Source: Streptomyces pristinaespiralis (GTDB lineage Bacteria; Actinomycetota; Actinomycetes; Streptomycetales; Streptomycetaceae). Taken from it: a stretch of DNA of 64,000 nt. Within the stretch, counting starts at the first letter, position 1, and every line of letters starts with the position of its first letter. The stretch is taken from positions 1,612,001 to 1,676,000 of the forward strand of contig NZ_CP011340.1 of the NCBI RefSeq assembly GCF_001278075.1. Reading direction: 5' to 3'. A program made the translations under genes and the position numbers. Of this stretch, positions 44,167 through 53,451 are shown in pieces. The notes beneath the pieces are model-generated. The model made no database searches. It worked only from the letters and a program-made list of their open reading frames with translations, and had not been told where the DNA came from.

Positions 44167-46682
44167 GCACTCGATGGTTCTTCTCCTGCGCGCAGGTCGG
44201 TGCGGCGGCCGCGGCGTCGGGCCAGGCGCTGCAGACGTCGGTGCTGTTCGCCCGTGAGATCGGCGGCGAGGACAAGCGGGAGACGGCGGCGGGACCGACG
44301 CTGTCGCTGGTCGGGCCGGGGGACGTCCTCGGCTTCGACCGGGCGGTGGTGCTGCGCGAGGAGCCGCGGCCCGGCTCGGCCCCGGCGGCGGAGAACGTGC
44401 TGGCCGGCGTCGAGCTGGCGCACGCCGACCTGCCGTGGCTGCTCTCGCCGGGGCAGGCCACGACACCGTCCGGGCCGACCCCGCTGCCGTGGATCTCGTT
44501 GATCGTGCTGGCCGAGGACGAGGCGGCCCCGCCGCGCGCCGCCGGTCCGCTGCCGGTGCTCACCGCCCCGGTCGCCGCGCTGCCCCCGCCGGCCGAGCGC
44601 TGGGCCTGGGCGCACGTGGAGGCCCGCCTACCGGACAGCGTCACCGACCTCGCCGCCGCGCAGCAGCTGGCCATGCAGGGGGTGCGCAACCACTCGGCCG
44701 ACGTCGTCGCTCGGCTGTTGTGTCCCCGCAAGCTGGAGCCGGACCGTGGATGGATCGCCGCGGTGGTGCCGGCCACCGCGGCCGGCCGGGCCGCCGGCCT
44801 GAACACGCCGCTGGTCGGGCCGGGTACGGCGGACGCCTGGCCTGCCGGCGACGGCGCCACTGTCGACCTGCCCGTCTACCACTGGTGGACCTTCCGCACC
44901 GCCGCGGCGGGCACGTTCGAGGAGCTGGCCCGTCGGCTGCGCTTCCGGCCGGCCGCCGAGGCCGGACTCGGCACCAGGACCATCGACGTGGGGCGGCCGT
45001 GGCCCGCCGAACAGGAAACCGGGCCGGCGAGTGTGGCGCTGGACGGAGCGTTGCGGGTGCCGGGGACGGCGGCGCCCGAGGTGTGGTCCGACACCGCCGC
45101 ACAGGACCGGTTCCGGGCCCTGGCCCGGATGCGTCTGGACGCTCCCGCCCTGCGCCGCACCGAGACCGGATCCCCGGTCGAGGACCGGGACACCGCCGCT
45201 GTCGCCCCGCCGCTCTACGGCAGCCACCACACCGGCCAACAGACCGTGCCCGACGACCCGAACAGTTGGATGAGCACGCTCAACCTCGAGGTCCGCCGCC
45301 GGGTGGCCGCGGCGCTCGGCGCCCGCTATGTGCAGCTGGAGCAGGAGTTCCTGATGGCCAGGGCCTGGGAGCAGGTCGGCGAGATCCGGCAGGCGAACCG
45401 GCTGCTGGCCGTCGGGGAACTCGCCGCGGCCGCTGCCGAGCAGGCCCAGAGCAAGCACCTCGCGCCGCTGGACGTGGCCGACCTGGTCACCGTGATGGCG
45501 CCGGTGAGCAACCGGATGCCGCTGTCCGACGCCGTCGCTGGGCCCGTCGGAGCCCCGACCACACTGGCCACCATGCTCGCCGCGTCCCCCGTGCCGACCG
45601 GGGCGGCCGACACCTCCTTCGTACGGCTGACCCGCCGCAGTGGTGCGCTGGCCCGCCGCGCCGGGCGCGTCGCGACCGGCGGGGCCACCGTCGCCGGGGG
45701 ACCCAGGCCGGTCATCGAGGAGCGGCTGAGCGAAATGGGACTGGTCGGAGCGGAAGCGCCCGAGGCCGGCCTGCCGGGCGAACTGCGCGCCGGTGTCGGC
45801 CCGCAGCGTCTGCAGCTCCTGCGGATGACCGACCGCATCCCCGCCGGCTTCTGGGCGCGGCGCAGCGAGAGCGAGGCCCGCCCGCTGCGGCCGATCATGG
45901 CGCACCCGAAGTTCACCGTTCCGATCGCCGAGGAACTGCTGGCCCGCTGGCCCGAGTGGGCGGTACCCGGGATCGGCGCGCTGCCGCCGGACTCGGTGAC
46001 GCTGCTGGAGACCAATCCGGAGTTCGCCGCCGCCCTGCTCGTCGGGCTCAACCACGAGTTCAACCGGGAGCTGCTGTGGCGGGAGTTCCCCACCGACCAG
46101 CGCGGTACCCCGTTCGCCCGGTTCTGGCCCGGCGACGAAGCGGACGTCGACGAGATCGCCCGCTGGCCGCTGGACGCCCCGCTGGGCAGCGGACTGCGTA
46201 CCGGCGGCGAGGGACACCTGGTCCTGCTCGTGCGCGGTGAACTGCTGCGCCGGTTCCCGGGCACCGCGCTGCTCGCGGTACGCGGCGAGGAGGGCAGGCT
46301 GCCCGCCGCGTTCGGCGGGTTGCCGGGCACCCCGCTGGCCCTGGACGAGTCCACCGTGCTCTACCTGTTCGCCGGTATCGACGAGCAACGGGCCCGCGCC
46401 GAGGACTGGTTCTTCGTGTTCCGCGAACCGATGCGCGGCACCCAGTTCGGTTTCGACTCCGGTCCGCCCGTCCCGCTGAAGACCTGGGCCGACCTCACCT
46501 GGAGCGGTGTCACCCTGGACGCCGCCAGGTGCGTCCGGCTCGCCCCGGCACCCGCCGTACCGGGCGAATTGCCGCCGGCCGATCCGCCGGTGTGGGGCCG
46601 CGACGCGGCCGACATGGCCCGTATCACCTTCCAACAGCCGTTCCAACTGGCCTTCAGGGCCACCACCTTGCTGGGCGGCTGA
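44163..46682 (+). CDS. Conserved 839-aa protein of unknown function, third large gene of the giant operon
   Basis: I recognise this only as a conserved hypothetical of bacterial giant-protein loci. The best conserved part as I recall is near the C-terminus: LNHEFNRELLWREFPTDQRG (about 630-650), LVLLVRGELLRRFPGTALLA (about 685-705) and WFFVFREPMRGTQFGFD (about 750-765). The N-terminal 500 residues are Ala/Leu-rich helices. There is no signal peptide, membrane segment or enzyme motif that I can name. GGAG 6 nt before the ATG supports the start. It is followed after 31 bp by the giant gene. Confidence 0.8.
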   Translation: MSTRWFFSCAQVGAAAAASGQALQTSVLFAREIGGEDKRETAAGPTLSLVGPGDVLGFDRAVVLREEPRPGSAPAAENVLAGVELAHADLPWLLSPGQATTPSGPTPLPWISLIVLAEDEAAPPRAAGPLPVLTAPVAALPPPAERWAWAHVEARLPDSVTDLAAAQQLAMQGVRNHSADVVARLLCPRKLEPDRGWIAAVVPATAAGRAAGLNTPLVGPGTADAWPAGDGATVDLPVYHWWTFRTAAAGTFEELARRLRFRPAAEAGLGTRTIDVGRPWPAEQETGPASVALDGALRVPGTAAPEVWSDTAAQDRFRALARMRLDAPALRRTETGSPVEDRDTAAVAPPLYGSHHTGQQTVPDDPNSWMSTLNLEVRRRVAAALGARYVQLEQEFLMARAWEQVGEIRQANRLLAVGELAAAAAEQAQSKHLAPLDVADLVTVMAPVSNRMPLSDAVAGPVGAPTTLATMLAASPVPTGAADTSFVRLTRRSGALARRAGRVATGGATVAGGPRPVIEERLSEMGLVGAEAPEAGLPGELRAGVGPQRLQLLRMTDRIPAGFWARRSESEARPLRPIMAHPKFTVPIAEELLARWPEWAVPGIGALPPDSVTLLETNPEFAAALLVGLNHEFNRELLWREFPTDQRGTPFARFWPGDEADVDEIARWPLDAPLGSGLRTGGEGHLVLLVRGELLRRFPGTALLAVRGEEGRLPAAFGGLPGTPLALDESTVLYLFAGIDEQRARAEDWFFVFREPMRGTQFGFDSGPPVPLKTWADLTWSGVTLDAARCVRLAPAPAVPGELPPADPPVWGRDAADMARITFQQPFQLAFRATTLLGG

Positions 46683-46713
46683 TCACCGTGTCGAGGACAG
46701 GAGCACCCCGGAC

Positions 46714-49700
46714 ATGACCGACGCGTTCGCCGCCCGCGCGCAGTTGGACCGGGCACGCGCAGAGGCGGACACCGCGCAGGCCCGCGCGGACGAGCAACTG
46801 GCCGTGGTGCGGCGGCTCCAGGCCGCCGTCCAGGCCGGCGACGAGCGCGCCACACCCGACATGCTCGCCGCCGCGGAGGCAGCCCAGGCGGAGTCGCAGC
46901 GCACGGCCGACCAGCTGAACGGTTCCGTCGGCAGCGCCGCGGAGGAACTGGCGCAGACCCTGGCCGCCGGCGCCGCGCTGTTCCCCGACGACAACACCGC
47001 CCCGATCGCGCTCCTGCCGGTGCGGCTGGAGACCATCTGGTGGGAGCCGGGCACGCTTCGGGTGCGCATCTACCCGGACGACATCCTGCTCTCGCAGTTC
47101 GACCCGGAGCTCACCCCCGCGGAGGCCGCCGCGGGCACCGAGTACTGGCAGGGTCCGAGCCCCGAAGCCTGGCAGAAGGTGCTCACACTGCTGCGCCCGG
47201 CACGCGCCGCCTGGGCGGTCCGCGCCTGCCGCCCCGGCGCCCCGCCGCCCGCGCTGCGTCCCGACGACCCGAACGAACACCGGCGGCGGGTGGTCGCGAT
47301 GCCCGGGCGCTGGCGTTTCGTCGGGCTGGTCGACGGCCGGGTCGCGGTGGACAAGCTCGGCCGTCCGGTGCCCGACCCGCTGCCGATCAGCATGCTCCGC
47401 ACCGAAGAGGAGGGCTGGGAAACCGACTGGTTCGAGGCGGTCAAGGCCGGCATGGGTGTCGAGCTGACCTTCACCGACGGCACCGATCACCTGGACGAGC
47501 TGCTGGTCGTCGGGGTGCGCGACGACTCGGCGGCGGACGGTGCCGCCCGGTTGCGCGACCTGCTGCACGGCCACAGATTCGGCGGCGGGCTCGGCTTGCT
47601 GACGGCCGGTACCCCCACCAACAACACCCCGCGCGCCCGGTCCGGCTGGTCCTCTGCCCCGGCCTACCCCGGGCCGGACCCGGACCCGGAGCCGCCGGCA
47701 GGGCAGCCGCAGGTCGCCGACGCGCTGGCCGGCGCGCTCGGCCTGCCGGACGCCGGTTTCCTGCGCGGCTGTTCCGGCGCGAGCGACGCGGAGCCGTCGG
47801 CCGTCGCCGCGTTGACCCTGCTCACCTGGCCCACGCTGGGCCAGGGCTTCGCCGAGGCCGCGGTGTCCCAGCTGGACCTGGGCACCCGGGGGGTCCGGGC
47901 GTCCGGCCCCGCCGGGCCGTGGCGCGCGGTCCGGGACCATCTCGCCGAGCACGTCCGCAGTCGCGGACCGCTGCCGATGCTGCGGGTCGGCCGCCAGCCG
48001 TACGGAGTGCTGCCCGCGACGGCACTGGGCGACTGGCGCGCCCGGCGGGAGAACGACGCGGACGCGCTGCTCGCGCCCTGGCTGCTGCGACTGCGGGAAC
48101 GCTGGCGCGCGGTGCTGGACACCGAGGAGTCCATCCCCGGCGTGCGGCCCGACCGGCCGGTCGACCAGGTCGCCGTGGACGCGTTGCAGCGGCTGCCGGT
48201 GGCAACGGGCCTGGCCATGCGCCGACTGGACGGCCCCGGGTTCGCCGTGCCGAAGACTCCGCGCGACCAGCCTCCCGCCGAGCCGGGCCTGCCCGGCCTG
48301 CCTCCTGACGGCGTACTGCGCTGGACCACGGGCTCCGACGGCTGGACCGATCTCGGCTGGGGCCTGGACGAGGCGACCGGTGTCCCGGCGTTCGTGTCCC
48401 GGCTCGCCCCGGACCCGGTCGGCTTCCCGGCGCGGGCGTCGGCCACCGCGGACTACCTGGCCGCGGTACGCGCCTTCCTGGCCGGCGAGCTGGACGCCGA
48501 GGGCTACGACCGCGCCTGGCCGGTGGAGCTGTCCTCCGGCCGGGAGACCCCGCCTCGGCCCAGCACGTTCTTCGACCTCCCGACCGTCGGCGGCGGCGAG
48601 ACGCCGGACGAGGGCGGCGGGCCGACCGACGAGGGCGCGCCGCCGCCGGAGGACGGTGCCACGCCACCCGGGGACGAGGCACCGCCGCCCGAGGACAGTG
48701 CCACGCCGCCCGGGGAAGGCGCTCCGCCGCCCGAGGACGACGGGGCACCGCCGGAGTCCTCGCCGGAGGAGCCGCCGGATGCCAGTGGGGTCCTCGACGC
48801 GCTGCTGTTCCTGCCCAACTGGGCCTTCCTCGACCAGGGTGAGGACGATCCGCTTCGCCAGGCGCTGGCCGCCACCGGCGACGTGGACCAGCTCGTGGCC
48901 GACGTGCTGGAGGGGCTGTCCGAGAGCGAGCGCGCGGAAAGGGTCGCTGCCGCCACCCGAGCCACGGCCGCGCTCCCCCGGCTGGAGCAGGCGCTGCGGG
49001 CACTCGCCGCCGTACCGACGACCCGCCTGCCCGAGCTGCTGCTGGAGGTCGTCGACGTCCACGCGCACCGGCTGGACGCCTGGATCACCTCACTGGCGTC
49101 GCGGCGGCTGGCCGAGCTGCGGGCATCCGGGGCCGGCGGGGTCCGGTACGGCTGCTACGGCTGGGTGGAGGAGCTGCGGCCGGCGGTGCCGAGGGAGCAG
49201 GTCGAGATCGAGGTGGACGACGAGGCCACCACGGCCGAGGTCGCCGGGCAGGACGGCTACATCCACGCACCGTCGCTGCAGCACGCGGCAACCGCGGCCG
49301 TGCTGCGCTCGGGCTTCCTCGGCCACCCCGGCGAGCAGACCTACGCGGTCGGCCTCACCTCCCGTCGCGCCCGGATCGCCCGCCTCCTGCTCGGCGGCGT
49401 ACGCCAGGGTCAGAACCTGGGCTCCCTGCTGGGTTACCGGTTCGAGCGGGCACTGCACGATGCGCAGCTGGACCACCTCGTCGAACGGTTCCGGCGACAG
49501 TTCCCGCTCCCGGTCGTGCCCGACCCCGAAGGGGAGGAGGCCGACGCGCGGTTGTGGGCGCGCAGCGCGGAGGCCGTCTCCGCGCGCAATGTCGTCGACG
49601 GGATGGCCCTGGTGCGTGCGGGTGCCGGCGCGGCCGATCTGTCCAGTGTCATCGACGGCGCGCCGGTGGTGCCGCAGGCCGACCGGGGAGCGGTGGAACC

Positions 49701-52700
49701 GCTGCTGCACGACCTCGCCGACGCGCTGGACGCGGTGGGCGACCTGGTGCTGGCCGAGAGCGTCCACCAGCTGGTCGGAGGGAACCCGATCCGTGCGGGG
49801 CTGACCGCCGACACCCTGGGCCGCGGCGAGGACGTGCCGGACACGTTCCAGGTGCTGCGCACACCGCGCCGGGCCCGCGCAGTGACCCAACGAGTGGCCG
49901 CGGTCCTGCCGTCCGTACCGGCCGGGCCGACCGGTTGGCCGGCCGACCCGGTCGCCGCGCTGCAGCCGGCGGTGGAGGCGTGGGTCGCGCACCTGCTCGG
50001 ACCGGCGGCGGGCTGGAGTCTGGCCGGCGTGCTGGGCGGGCCCGGGGCGGACCCGGGCGGCGGCCAGGAGCGCGGGCCCGACGAACAGGGCGGCGGCCTG
50101 GCGTTCGACATCACCGCCGACCGGCTCGGGCTGGGCGCGCTGAGCACGGTGCTGGAAGCGGGCGGCGGCGAGCAACCCCGGCTGCGCCGCGCGGTCCTGG
50201 ACGCCCAGGGCGCGGCGCCGGACACCCCGGTCACCTTCACCGGCCTGGGCTGGACCGGTCTGCGCGGCAGGGCGGTCCGGATCCGTTCCCTGCTGGCCAC
50301 CGCACAGCCGCTGCTGCCGGCGCACCTGTCGGAGAGCCCCGGCGGGCAGCCGGTCGAGATCACCGATCTGCAGCGTCGGCTGGCGCAGTTCGCGGCCGAC
50401 CCGCTGGTCGCCGCGCACCCCGGCGCGGCGGCGCTCGCCGCCCTTGCCTCCGAGCCGGCCGGACCGGGCGGGGCCGACAGTTGGCTGTCCCGGGCACGGA
50501 CGGCGCTCGCAGAGGTGCTGGGTGCGGACGTGCCGCTGCTGCCCGCGCTCGGCCGAGCGGCGCCGGCCGGCCGGCCCGAGGTGCCCGGCGCCGACGTGGA
50601 GGACTGGCTCCGGCGCAACGCGGCGGTGCGGCCGGTGGTCCGGGCCCTGCACGAGACGCTGATGCTGGCCGGGGCCCGGGCCGGACGGGTCGAACGGCTG
50701 CGCGCGGCACAGGATCCGCCCGGCGAGGCGGACCTCTGGATCGGCGGCACCTTCCCTGCCGGGCGTCGCCCGCGGGCCACCACGCACCTGGTCTGGCACG
50801 CCCCGGCCGACGCCGCGCCCGACGCGGCCGTGACCGGTCTGCTGCTCGACGAATGGATCGAGCTGCTGCCCGGTCCGGACGCGTTGCGCCTGCCTGCCGA
50901 ACCCGCGCCGGCGGCGGGGGCGCCGCCGCAACCACCGGCCGAGACACCGCCGGAGACCGAGCTCACGGGCGTCGCGTTCCACTACGACCGGCCCGACGCC
51001 AAGGCCCCGCACAACGTGCTCATCGCCGTCCCCCCGGACCTGGATCGCGGCTGGACCTCCGACGGCCTGGTCCAGGTGCTCCGGGAGACCCTGGAACTGG
51101 CCAAGCTGCGGGCCGTCGATCTCGCCGACCTGCCGATGCTGGACGATCTGGTCCCCGCCGTCCGGATCTCCCCGCAGGGCGCGACCGGGCAGGCGCTGTC
51201 CAGGATCGAGACCCGCCGGCCGAACACCGACCCGGAGGGGCCGTTCCGTCTGGAGCCCGGGCACCGCACGGGCGACGTCGAATCCGGCCTGGCCGCGCGG
51301 GTGCACGACCCGCTCTGGCTGCTCACCCGGCAGTGGCAGTTCGGGGAGTTCGCCGCCCAGGACGCCGGCTCCCCCGCGGTGGTCCGGATGACGGGCGGCA
51401 GTGCGCCGGTCGACGCCTGGCGGCCGTCCGGGGCCGTGGACTGGGTGCCCTACGCCCCCCGCCTCGGGCCGCTCGACGTCCAGGTCGAGGACGAGCCGGT
51501 CCAGGTCGACGAGCGGCTGCGCGCCGAGGGCGGCGCCGCGCTGCTGCGGATGGCCGACGACGCCGGGGTGCTCACCGCCGCCGTCGCGGCGCTGGCTCCG
51601 CATCGGCTGCCGGCCGGCGAGCTGGACACGAGTCTGGTCGGCCTGCTCGAAGGCCGGGTGCCCGACGCGGTGTCGGTGGCGGCAGCGCTGGACGCGGGCA
51701 CGTTCGCCGGCGGACCGGACCCGAAGCTGGGCGAGGTGGCCGCCCGCTGGCGGCGCTGGTGGGGCGGGCGACTGGCCGAGCGCGGCCTGGACTGCTTCGA
51801 CCCGCACCGGTTCGAGCACGCCGCCGAGCTGTCCGCCGGCGGCACGGTGCTGCGCGCGGAGGAGTACCAGGGGGACGGCCTGGACTGGTACGCCCTGGAC
51901 GTGGACCCGGAACCCGAGCACCCGGCCGCGCCGCCGGGACCGCGGCACACGTTCACCGACGAGGGTCTGCCTTCGACGGTGCGCTACGGCGGGCTGCCCG
52001 CCGACCGGTTCTGGGAGATGGAGGACGCGCGGGTCGACCTGGGCTCGGTGGACGTGTCCACGCTGGACACCGGCCGGCTGCTGCTGATCTCGTTCGCGAC
52101 GGTCTACGGCAACGACTGGTTCCTGACGCCGCTGGAGGTACCGACCGGTTCGCTGACGGTGCTGGACCGGCTGCTCGTACGCGACGTGTTCGGCCGCCAC
52201 CACCTGGTCGGACGAGCCGGCCGGGACGACCCGTCCTGGTCGATGTTCAGCCTGCACAGTCCCGACCCGGACCACCCGGCGGCGTCCGGGCTGCTGGTGC
52301 TGCCCACCGAACGCGGTCAGGTGGGCGAGGTGCTCGAGCAGGTGACGCTGTCCCGCGACGAGCTGGCGAACACACTCTGGGCCGTACAGCACCGCTACAC
52401 GGACGGCCGGGGCGAACTGATCGACCGCCGGGACCGGTGGGCGCGCACGGCGGCGCCCGAGCCGGTCACGGCCGGCGGGCCGCCCGCGTACGGGGTGCAG
52501 ACCCTGGTGCCGGACAACTGGTTCCCGCTGGTCCCGGAGGAGGTCCGGACCGCGATGATCCGGTTCCGGCTGGTGGGGCTGACCGGTCCCGGCGTCGACT
52601 CCCGCCCGGAGGGTCTGCTCATCACCCCCGGGCTGTGGGTGTACGAGGAGGAGGTGCCGCGCGACGGGGTGATCGTGACACGCCGCCCGGTGCTCGCCCG

Positions 52701-52818
52701 CTGGTCCGACGGCTCCTGGCACAGCTGGGTGCGCAGGCAGAAGGCGCCCGGCACCGGAGAGAGCTCCAGCGGGCTCGCCTTCGACACCGTCCGACCCACC
52801 GAACCGTGGCCCTCATGA
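46714..52818 (+). CDS. Giant 2034-aa protein of unknown function, last gene of the operon
   Basis: Started at the ATG at 46714 (MTDAFAARAQLDRARAEADT), with GGAG upstream; the longer frame to 46507 is not credible. Residues 1-75 are a coiled coil. Next comes a conserved block around RVRIYPDDI (about 110-130), then a long Ala/Leu/Arg-rich body. A Pro/Glu/Asp linker (about 626-690, GAPPPEDGATPPGDEAPPPE) splits the protein. The C-terminal third has VHDPLWLLTRQWQFGEFAAQ (about 1530-1548), which I remember from similar giants. There is no signal peptide, membrane segment or catalytic motif. It may be a structural part of a large assembly. Its length (over 200 kDa) exceeds nearly all other genes in the window. 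Confidence 0.82.
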   Translation: MTDAFAARAQLDRARAEADTAQARADEQLAVVRRLQAAVQAGDERATPDMLAAAEAAQAESQRTADQLNGSVGSAAEELAQTLAAGAALFPDDNTAPIALLPVRLETIWWEPGTLRVRIYPDDILLSQFDPELTPAEAAAGTEYWQGPSPEAWQKVLTLLRPARAAWAVRACRPGAPPPALRPDDPNEHRRRVVAMPGRWRFVGLVDGRVAVDKLGRPVPDPLPISMLRTEEEGWETDWFEAVKAGMGVELTFTDGTDHLDELLVVGVRDDSAADGAARLRDLLHGHRFGGGLGLLTAGTPTNNTPRARSGWSSAPAYPGPDPDPEPPAGQPQVADALAGALGLPDAGFLRGCSGASDAEPSAVAALTLLTWPTLGQGFAEAAVSQLDLGTRGVRASGPAGPWRAVRDHLAEHVRSRGPLPMLRVGRQPYGVLPATALGDWRARRENDADALLAPWLLRLRERWRAVLDTEESIPGVRPDRPVDQVAVDALQRLPVATGLAMRRLDGPGFAVPKTPRDQPPAEPGLPGLPPDGVLRWTTGSDGWTDLGWGLDEATGVPAFVSRLAPDPVGFPARASATADYLAAVRAFLAGELDAEGYDRAWPVELSSGRETPPRPSTFFDLPTVGGGETPDEGGGPTDEGAPPPEDGATPPGDEAPPPEDSATPPGEGAPPPEDDGAPPESSPEEPPDASGVLDALLFLPNWAFLDQGEDDPLRQALAATGDVDQLVADVLEGLSESERAERVAAATRATAALPRLEQALRALAAVPTTRLPELLLEVVDVHAHRLDAWITSLASRRLAELRASGAGGVRYGCYGWVEELRPAVPREQVEIEVDDEATTAEVAGQDGYIHAPSLQHAATAAVLRSGFLGHPGEQTYAVGLTSRRARIARLLLGGVRQGQNLGSLLGYRFERALHDAQLDHLVERFRRQFPLPVVPDPEGEEADARLWARSAEAVSARNVVDGMALVRAGAGAADLSSVIDGAPVVPQADRGAVEPLLHDLADALDAVGDLVLAESVHQLVGGNPIRAGLTADTLGRGEDVPDTFQVLRTPRRARAVTQRVAAVLPSVPAGPTGWPADPVAALQPAVEAWVAHLLGPAAGWSLAGVLGGPGADPGGGQERGPDEQGGGLAFDITADRLGLGALSTVLEAGGGEQPRLRRAVLDAQGAAPDTPVTFTGLGWTGLRGRAVRIRSLLATAQPLLPAHLSESPGGQPVEITDLQRRLAQFAADPLVAAHPGAAALAALASEPAGPGGADSWLSRARTALAEVLGADVPLLPALGRAAPAGRPEVPGADVEDWLRRNAAVRPVVRALHETLMLAGARAGRVERLRAAQDPPGEADLWIGGTFPAGRRPRATTHLVWHAPADAAPDAAVTGLLLDEWIELLPGPDALRLPAEPAPAAGAPPQPPAETPPETELTGVAFHYDRPDAKAPHNVLIAVPPDLDRGWTSDGLVQVLRETLELAKLRAVDLADLPMLDDLVPAVRISPQGATGQALSRIETRRPNTDPEGPFRLEPGHRTGDVESGLAARVHDPLWLLTRQWQFGEFAAQDAGSPAVVRMTGGSAPVDAWRPSGAVDWVPYAPRLGPLDVQVEDEPVQVDERLRAEGGAALLRMADDAGVLTAAVAALAPHRLPAGELDTSLVGLLEGRVPDAVSVAAALDAGTFAGGPDPKLGEVAARWRRWWGGRLAERGLDCFDPHRFEHAAELSAGGTVLRAEEYQGDGLDWYALDVDPEPEHPAAPPGPRHTFTDEGLPSTVRYGGLPADRFWEMEDARVDLGSVDVSTLDTGRLLLISFATVYGNDWFLTPLEVPTGSLTVLDRLLVRDVFGRHHLVGRAGRDDPSWSMFSLHSPDPDHPAASGLLVLPTERGQVGEVLEQVTLSRDELANTLWAVQHRYTDGRGELIDRRDRWARTAAPEPVTAGGPPAYGVQTLVPDNWFPLVPEEVRTAMIRFRLVGLTGPGVDSRPEGLLITPGLWVYEEEVPRDGVIVTRRPVLARWSDGSWHSWVRRQKAPGTGESSSGLAFDTVRPTEPWPS

Positions 52819-52869
52819 GGAGCCGAGGGCGCTCGCCGGAGGCGGGCCGCCGGACAGCCCGGCGGGCTC

Positions 52870-53451
52870 CTACGGGTTGGCCGTGGAGACGACGTACACC
52901 CAGGGGCGGTCCGGTTCGGTCAGGTCGACCGTGATGTCCTTGCTCGGCCGCGGGTCCTTCTGGGTGTGGACGGTGCCGGCCCAGGCACGGCCCTTCAGCT
53001 TGAAGTTCCAGCCGACCACGGCGGAGTCCCGGTCGCTGATGGTGACCTTGCCGTTCTCGAGGGCGGCGCGGCTCGTCCCGGCGCCCTTCAGGAAGGTGTC
53101 GAGGCCCTTCGGCGAGGTGCGGAACTGGACGTACAGCCGGCTGGTCTTCCAGTTGCTGGTCTCGAAGTAGGAGACCCGCGTGGCGCCTTCGGGGACCGGC
53201 ACCTCGAAGATGCGGCGCTTCATGATCGAGGGCCAGAAGTCGCGCAGGCCCTGGGCGGCGGACTCCGCCTCCTTGTCACGGCCGCTGGCGCGGCTCTGCC
53301 CGGCGGAGATCGCGAGGTAGCCGGCCGGGATGCCGATGAGCAGCACGATGACGATCGCGGTGATCCAGCGGCGCACGATCATGTGGCGCCGGCCCTCGGG
53401 GGTCGGCGGGGTCGGCTGCGGCGTGGGCTGGCGGGTGGTCAGCGTTGTCAT
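52870..53451 (-). CDS. Membrane-anchored protein of unknown function
   Basis: A 193-aa protein from the ATG at 53451. A Pro/Thr-rich N-terminus (TTRQPTPQPTPPTPEG) precedes one membrane segment (WITAIVIVLLIGIPAGYLAI) at about 30-50. The outer domain (about 60-193) has RVSYFETSNWKTSRLYVQFR, ISDRDSAVVGWNFKLKGRAW and DLTEPDRPWVYVVSTANP. I do not recognise a family. Its start overlaps the stop of the ROK kinase gene (ATGA), so it is translated with it. Confidence 0.75.
   Translation of the reverse strand: MTTLTTRQPTPQPTPPTPEGRRHMIVRRWITAIVIVLLIGIPAGYLAISAGQSRASGRDKEAESAAQGLRDFWPSIMKRRIFEVPVPEGATRVSYFETSNWKTSRLYVQFRTSPKGLDTFLKGAGTSRAALENGKVTISDRDSAVVGWNFKLKGRAWAGTVHTQKDPRPSKDITVDLTEPDRPWVYVVSTANP

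Noticed and set aside
49090..52722. Long antisense frame of 1210 codons inside the giant gene
   Set aside because: It is a by-product of extreme GC3 bias on the opposite strand. The amino-acid composition is Arg/Gln/His/Gly-rich, no family matches, and the plus-strand gene explains the region.
40118..52818. Contractile injection system or phage tail locus
   Set aside because: No sheath, tube, baseplate, spike, LysM or AAA+ genes are present. The large proteins do not carry tail-protein motifs I know.
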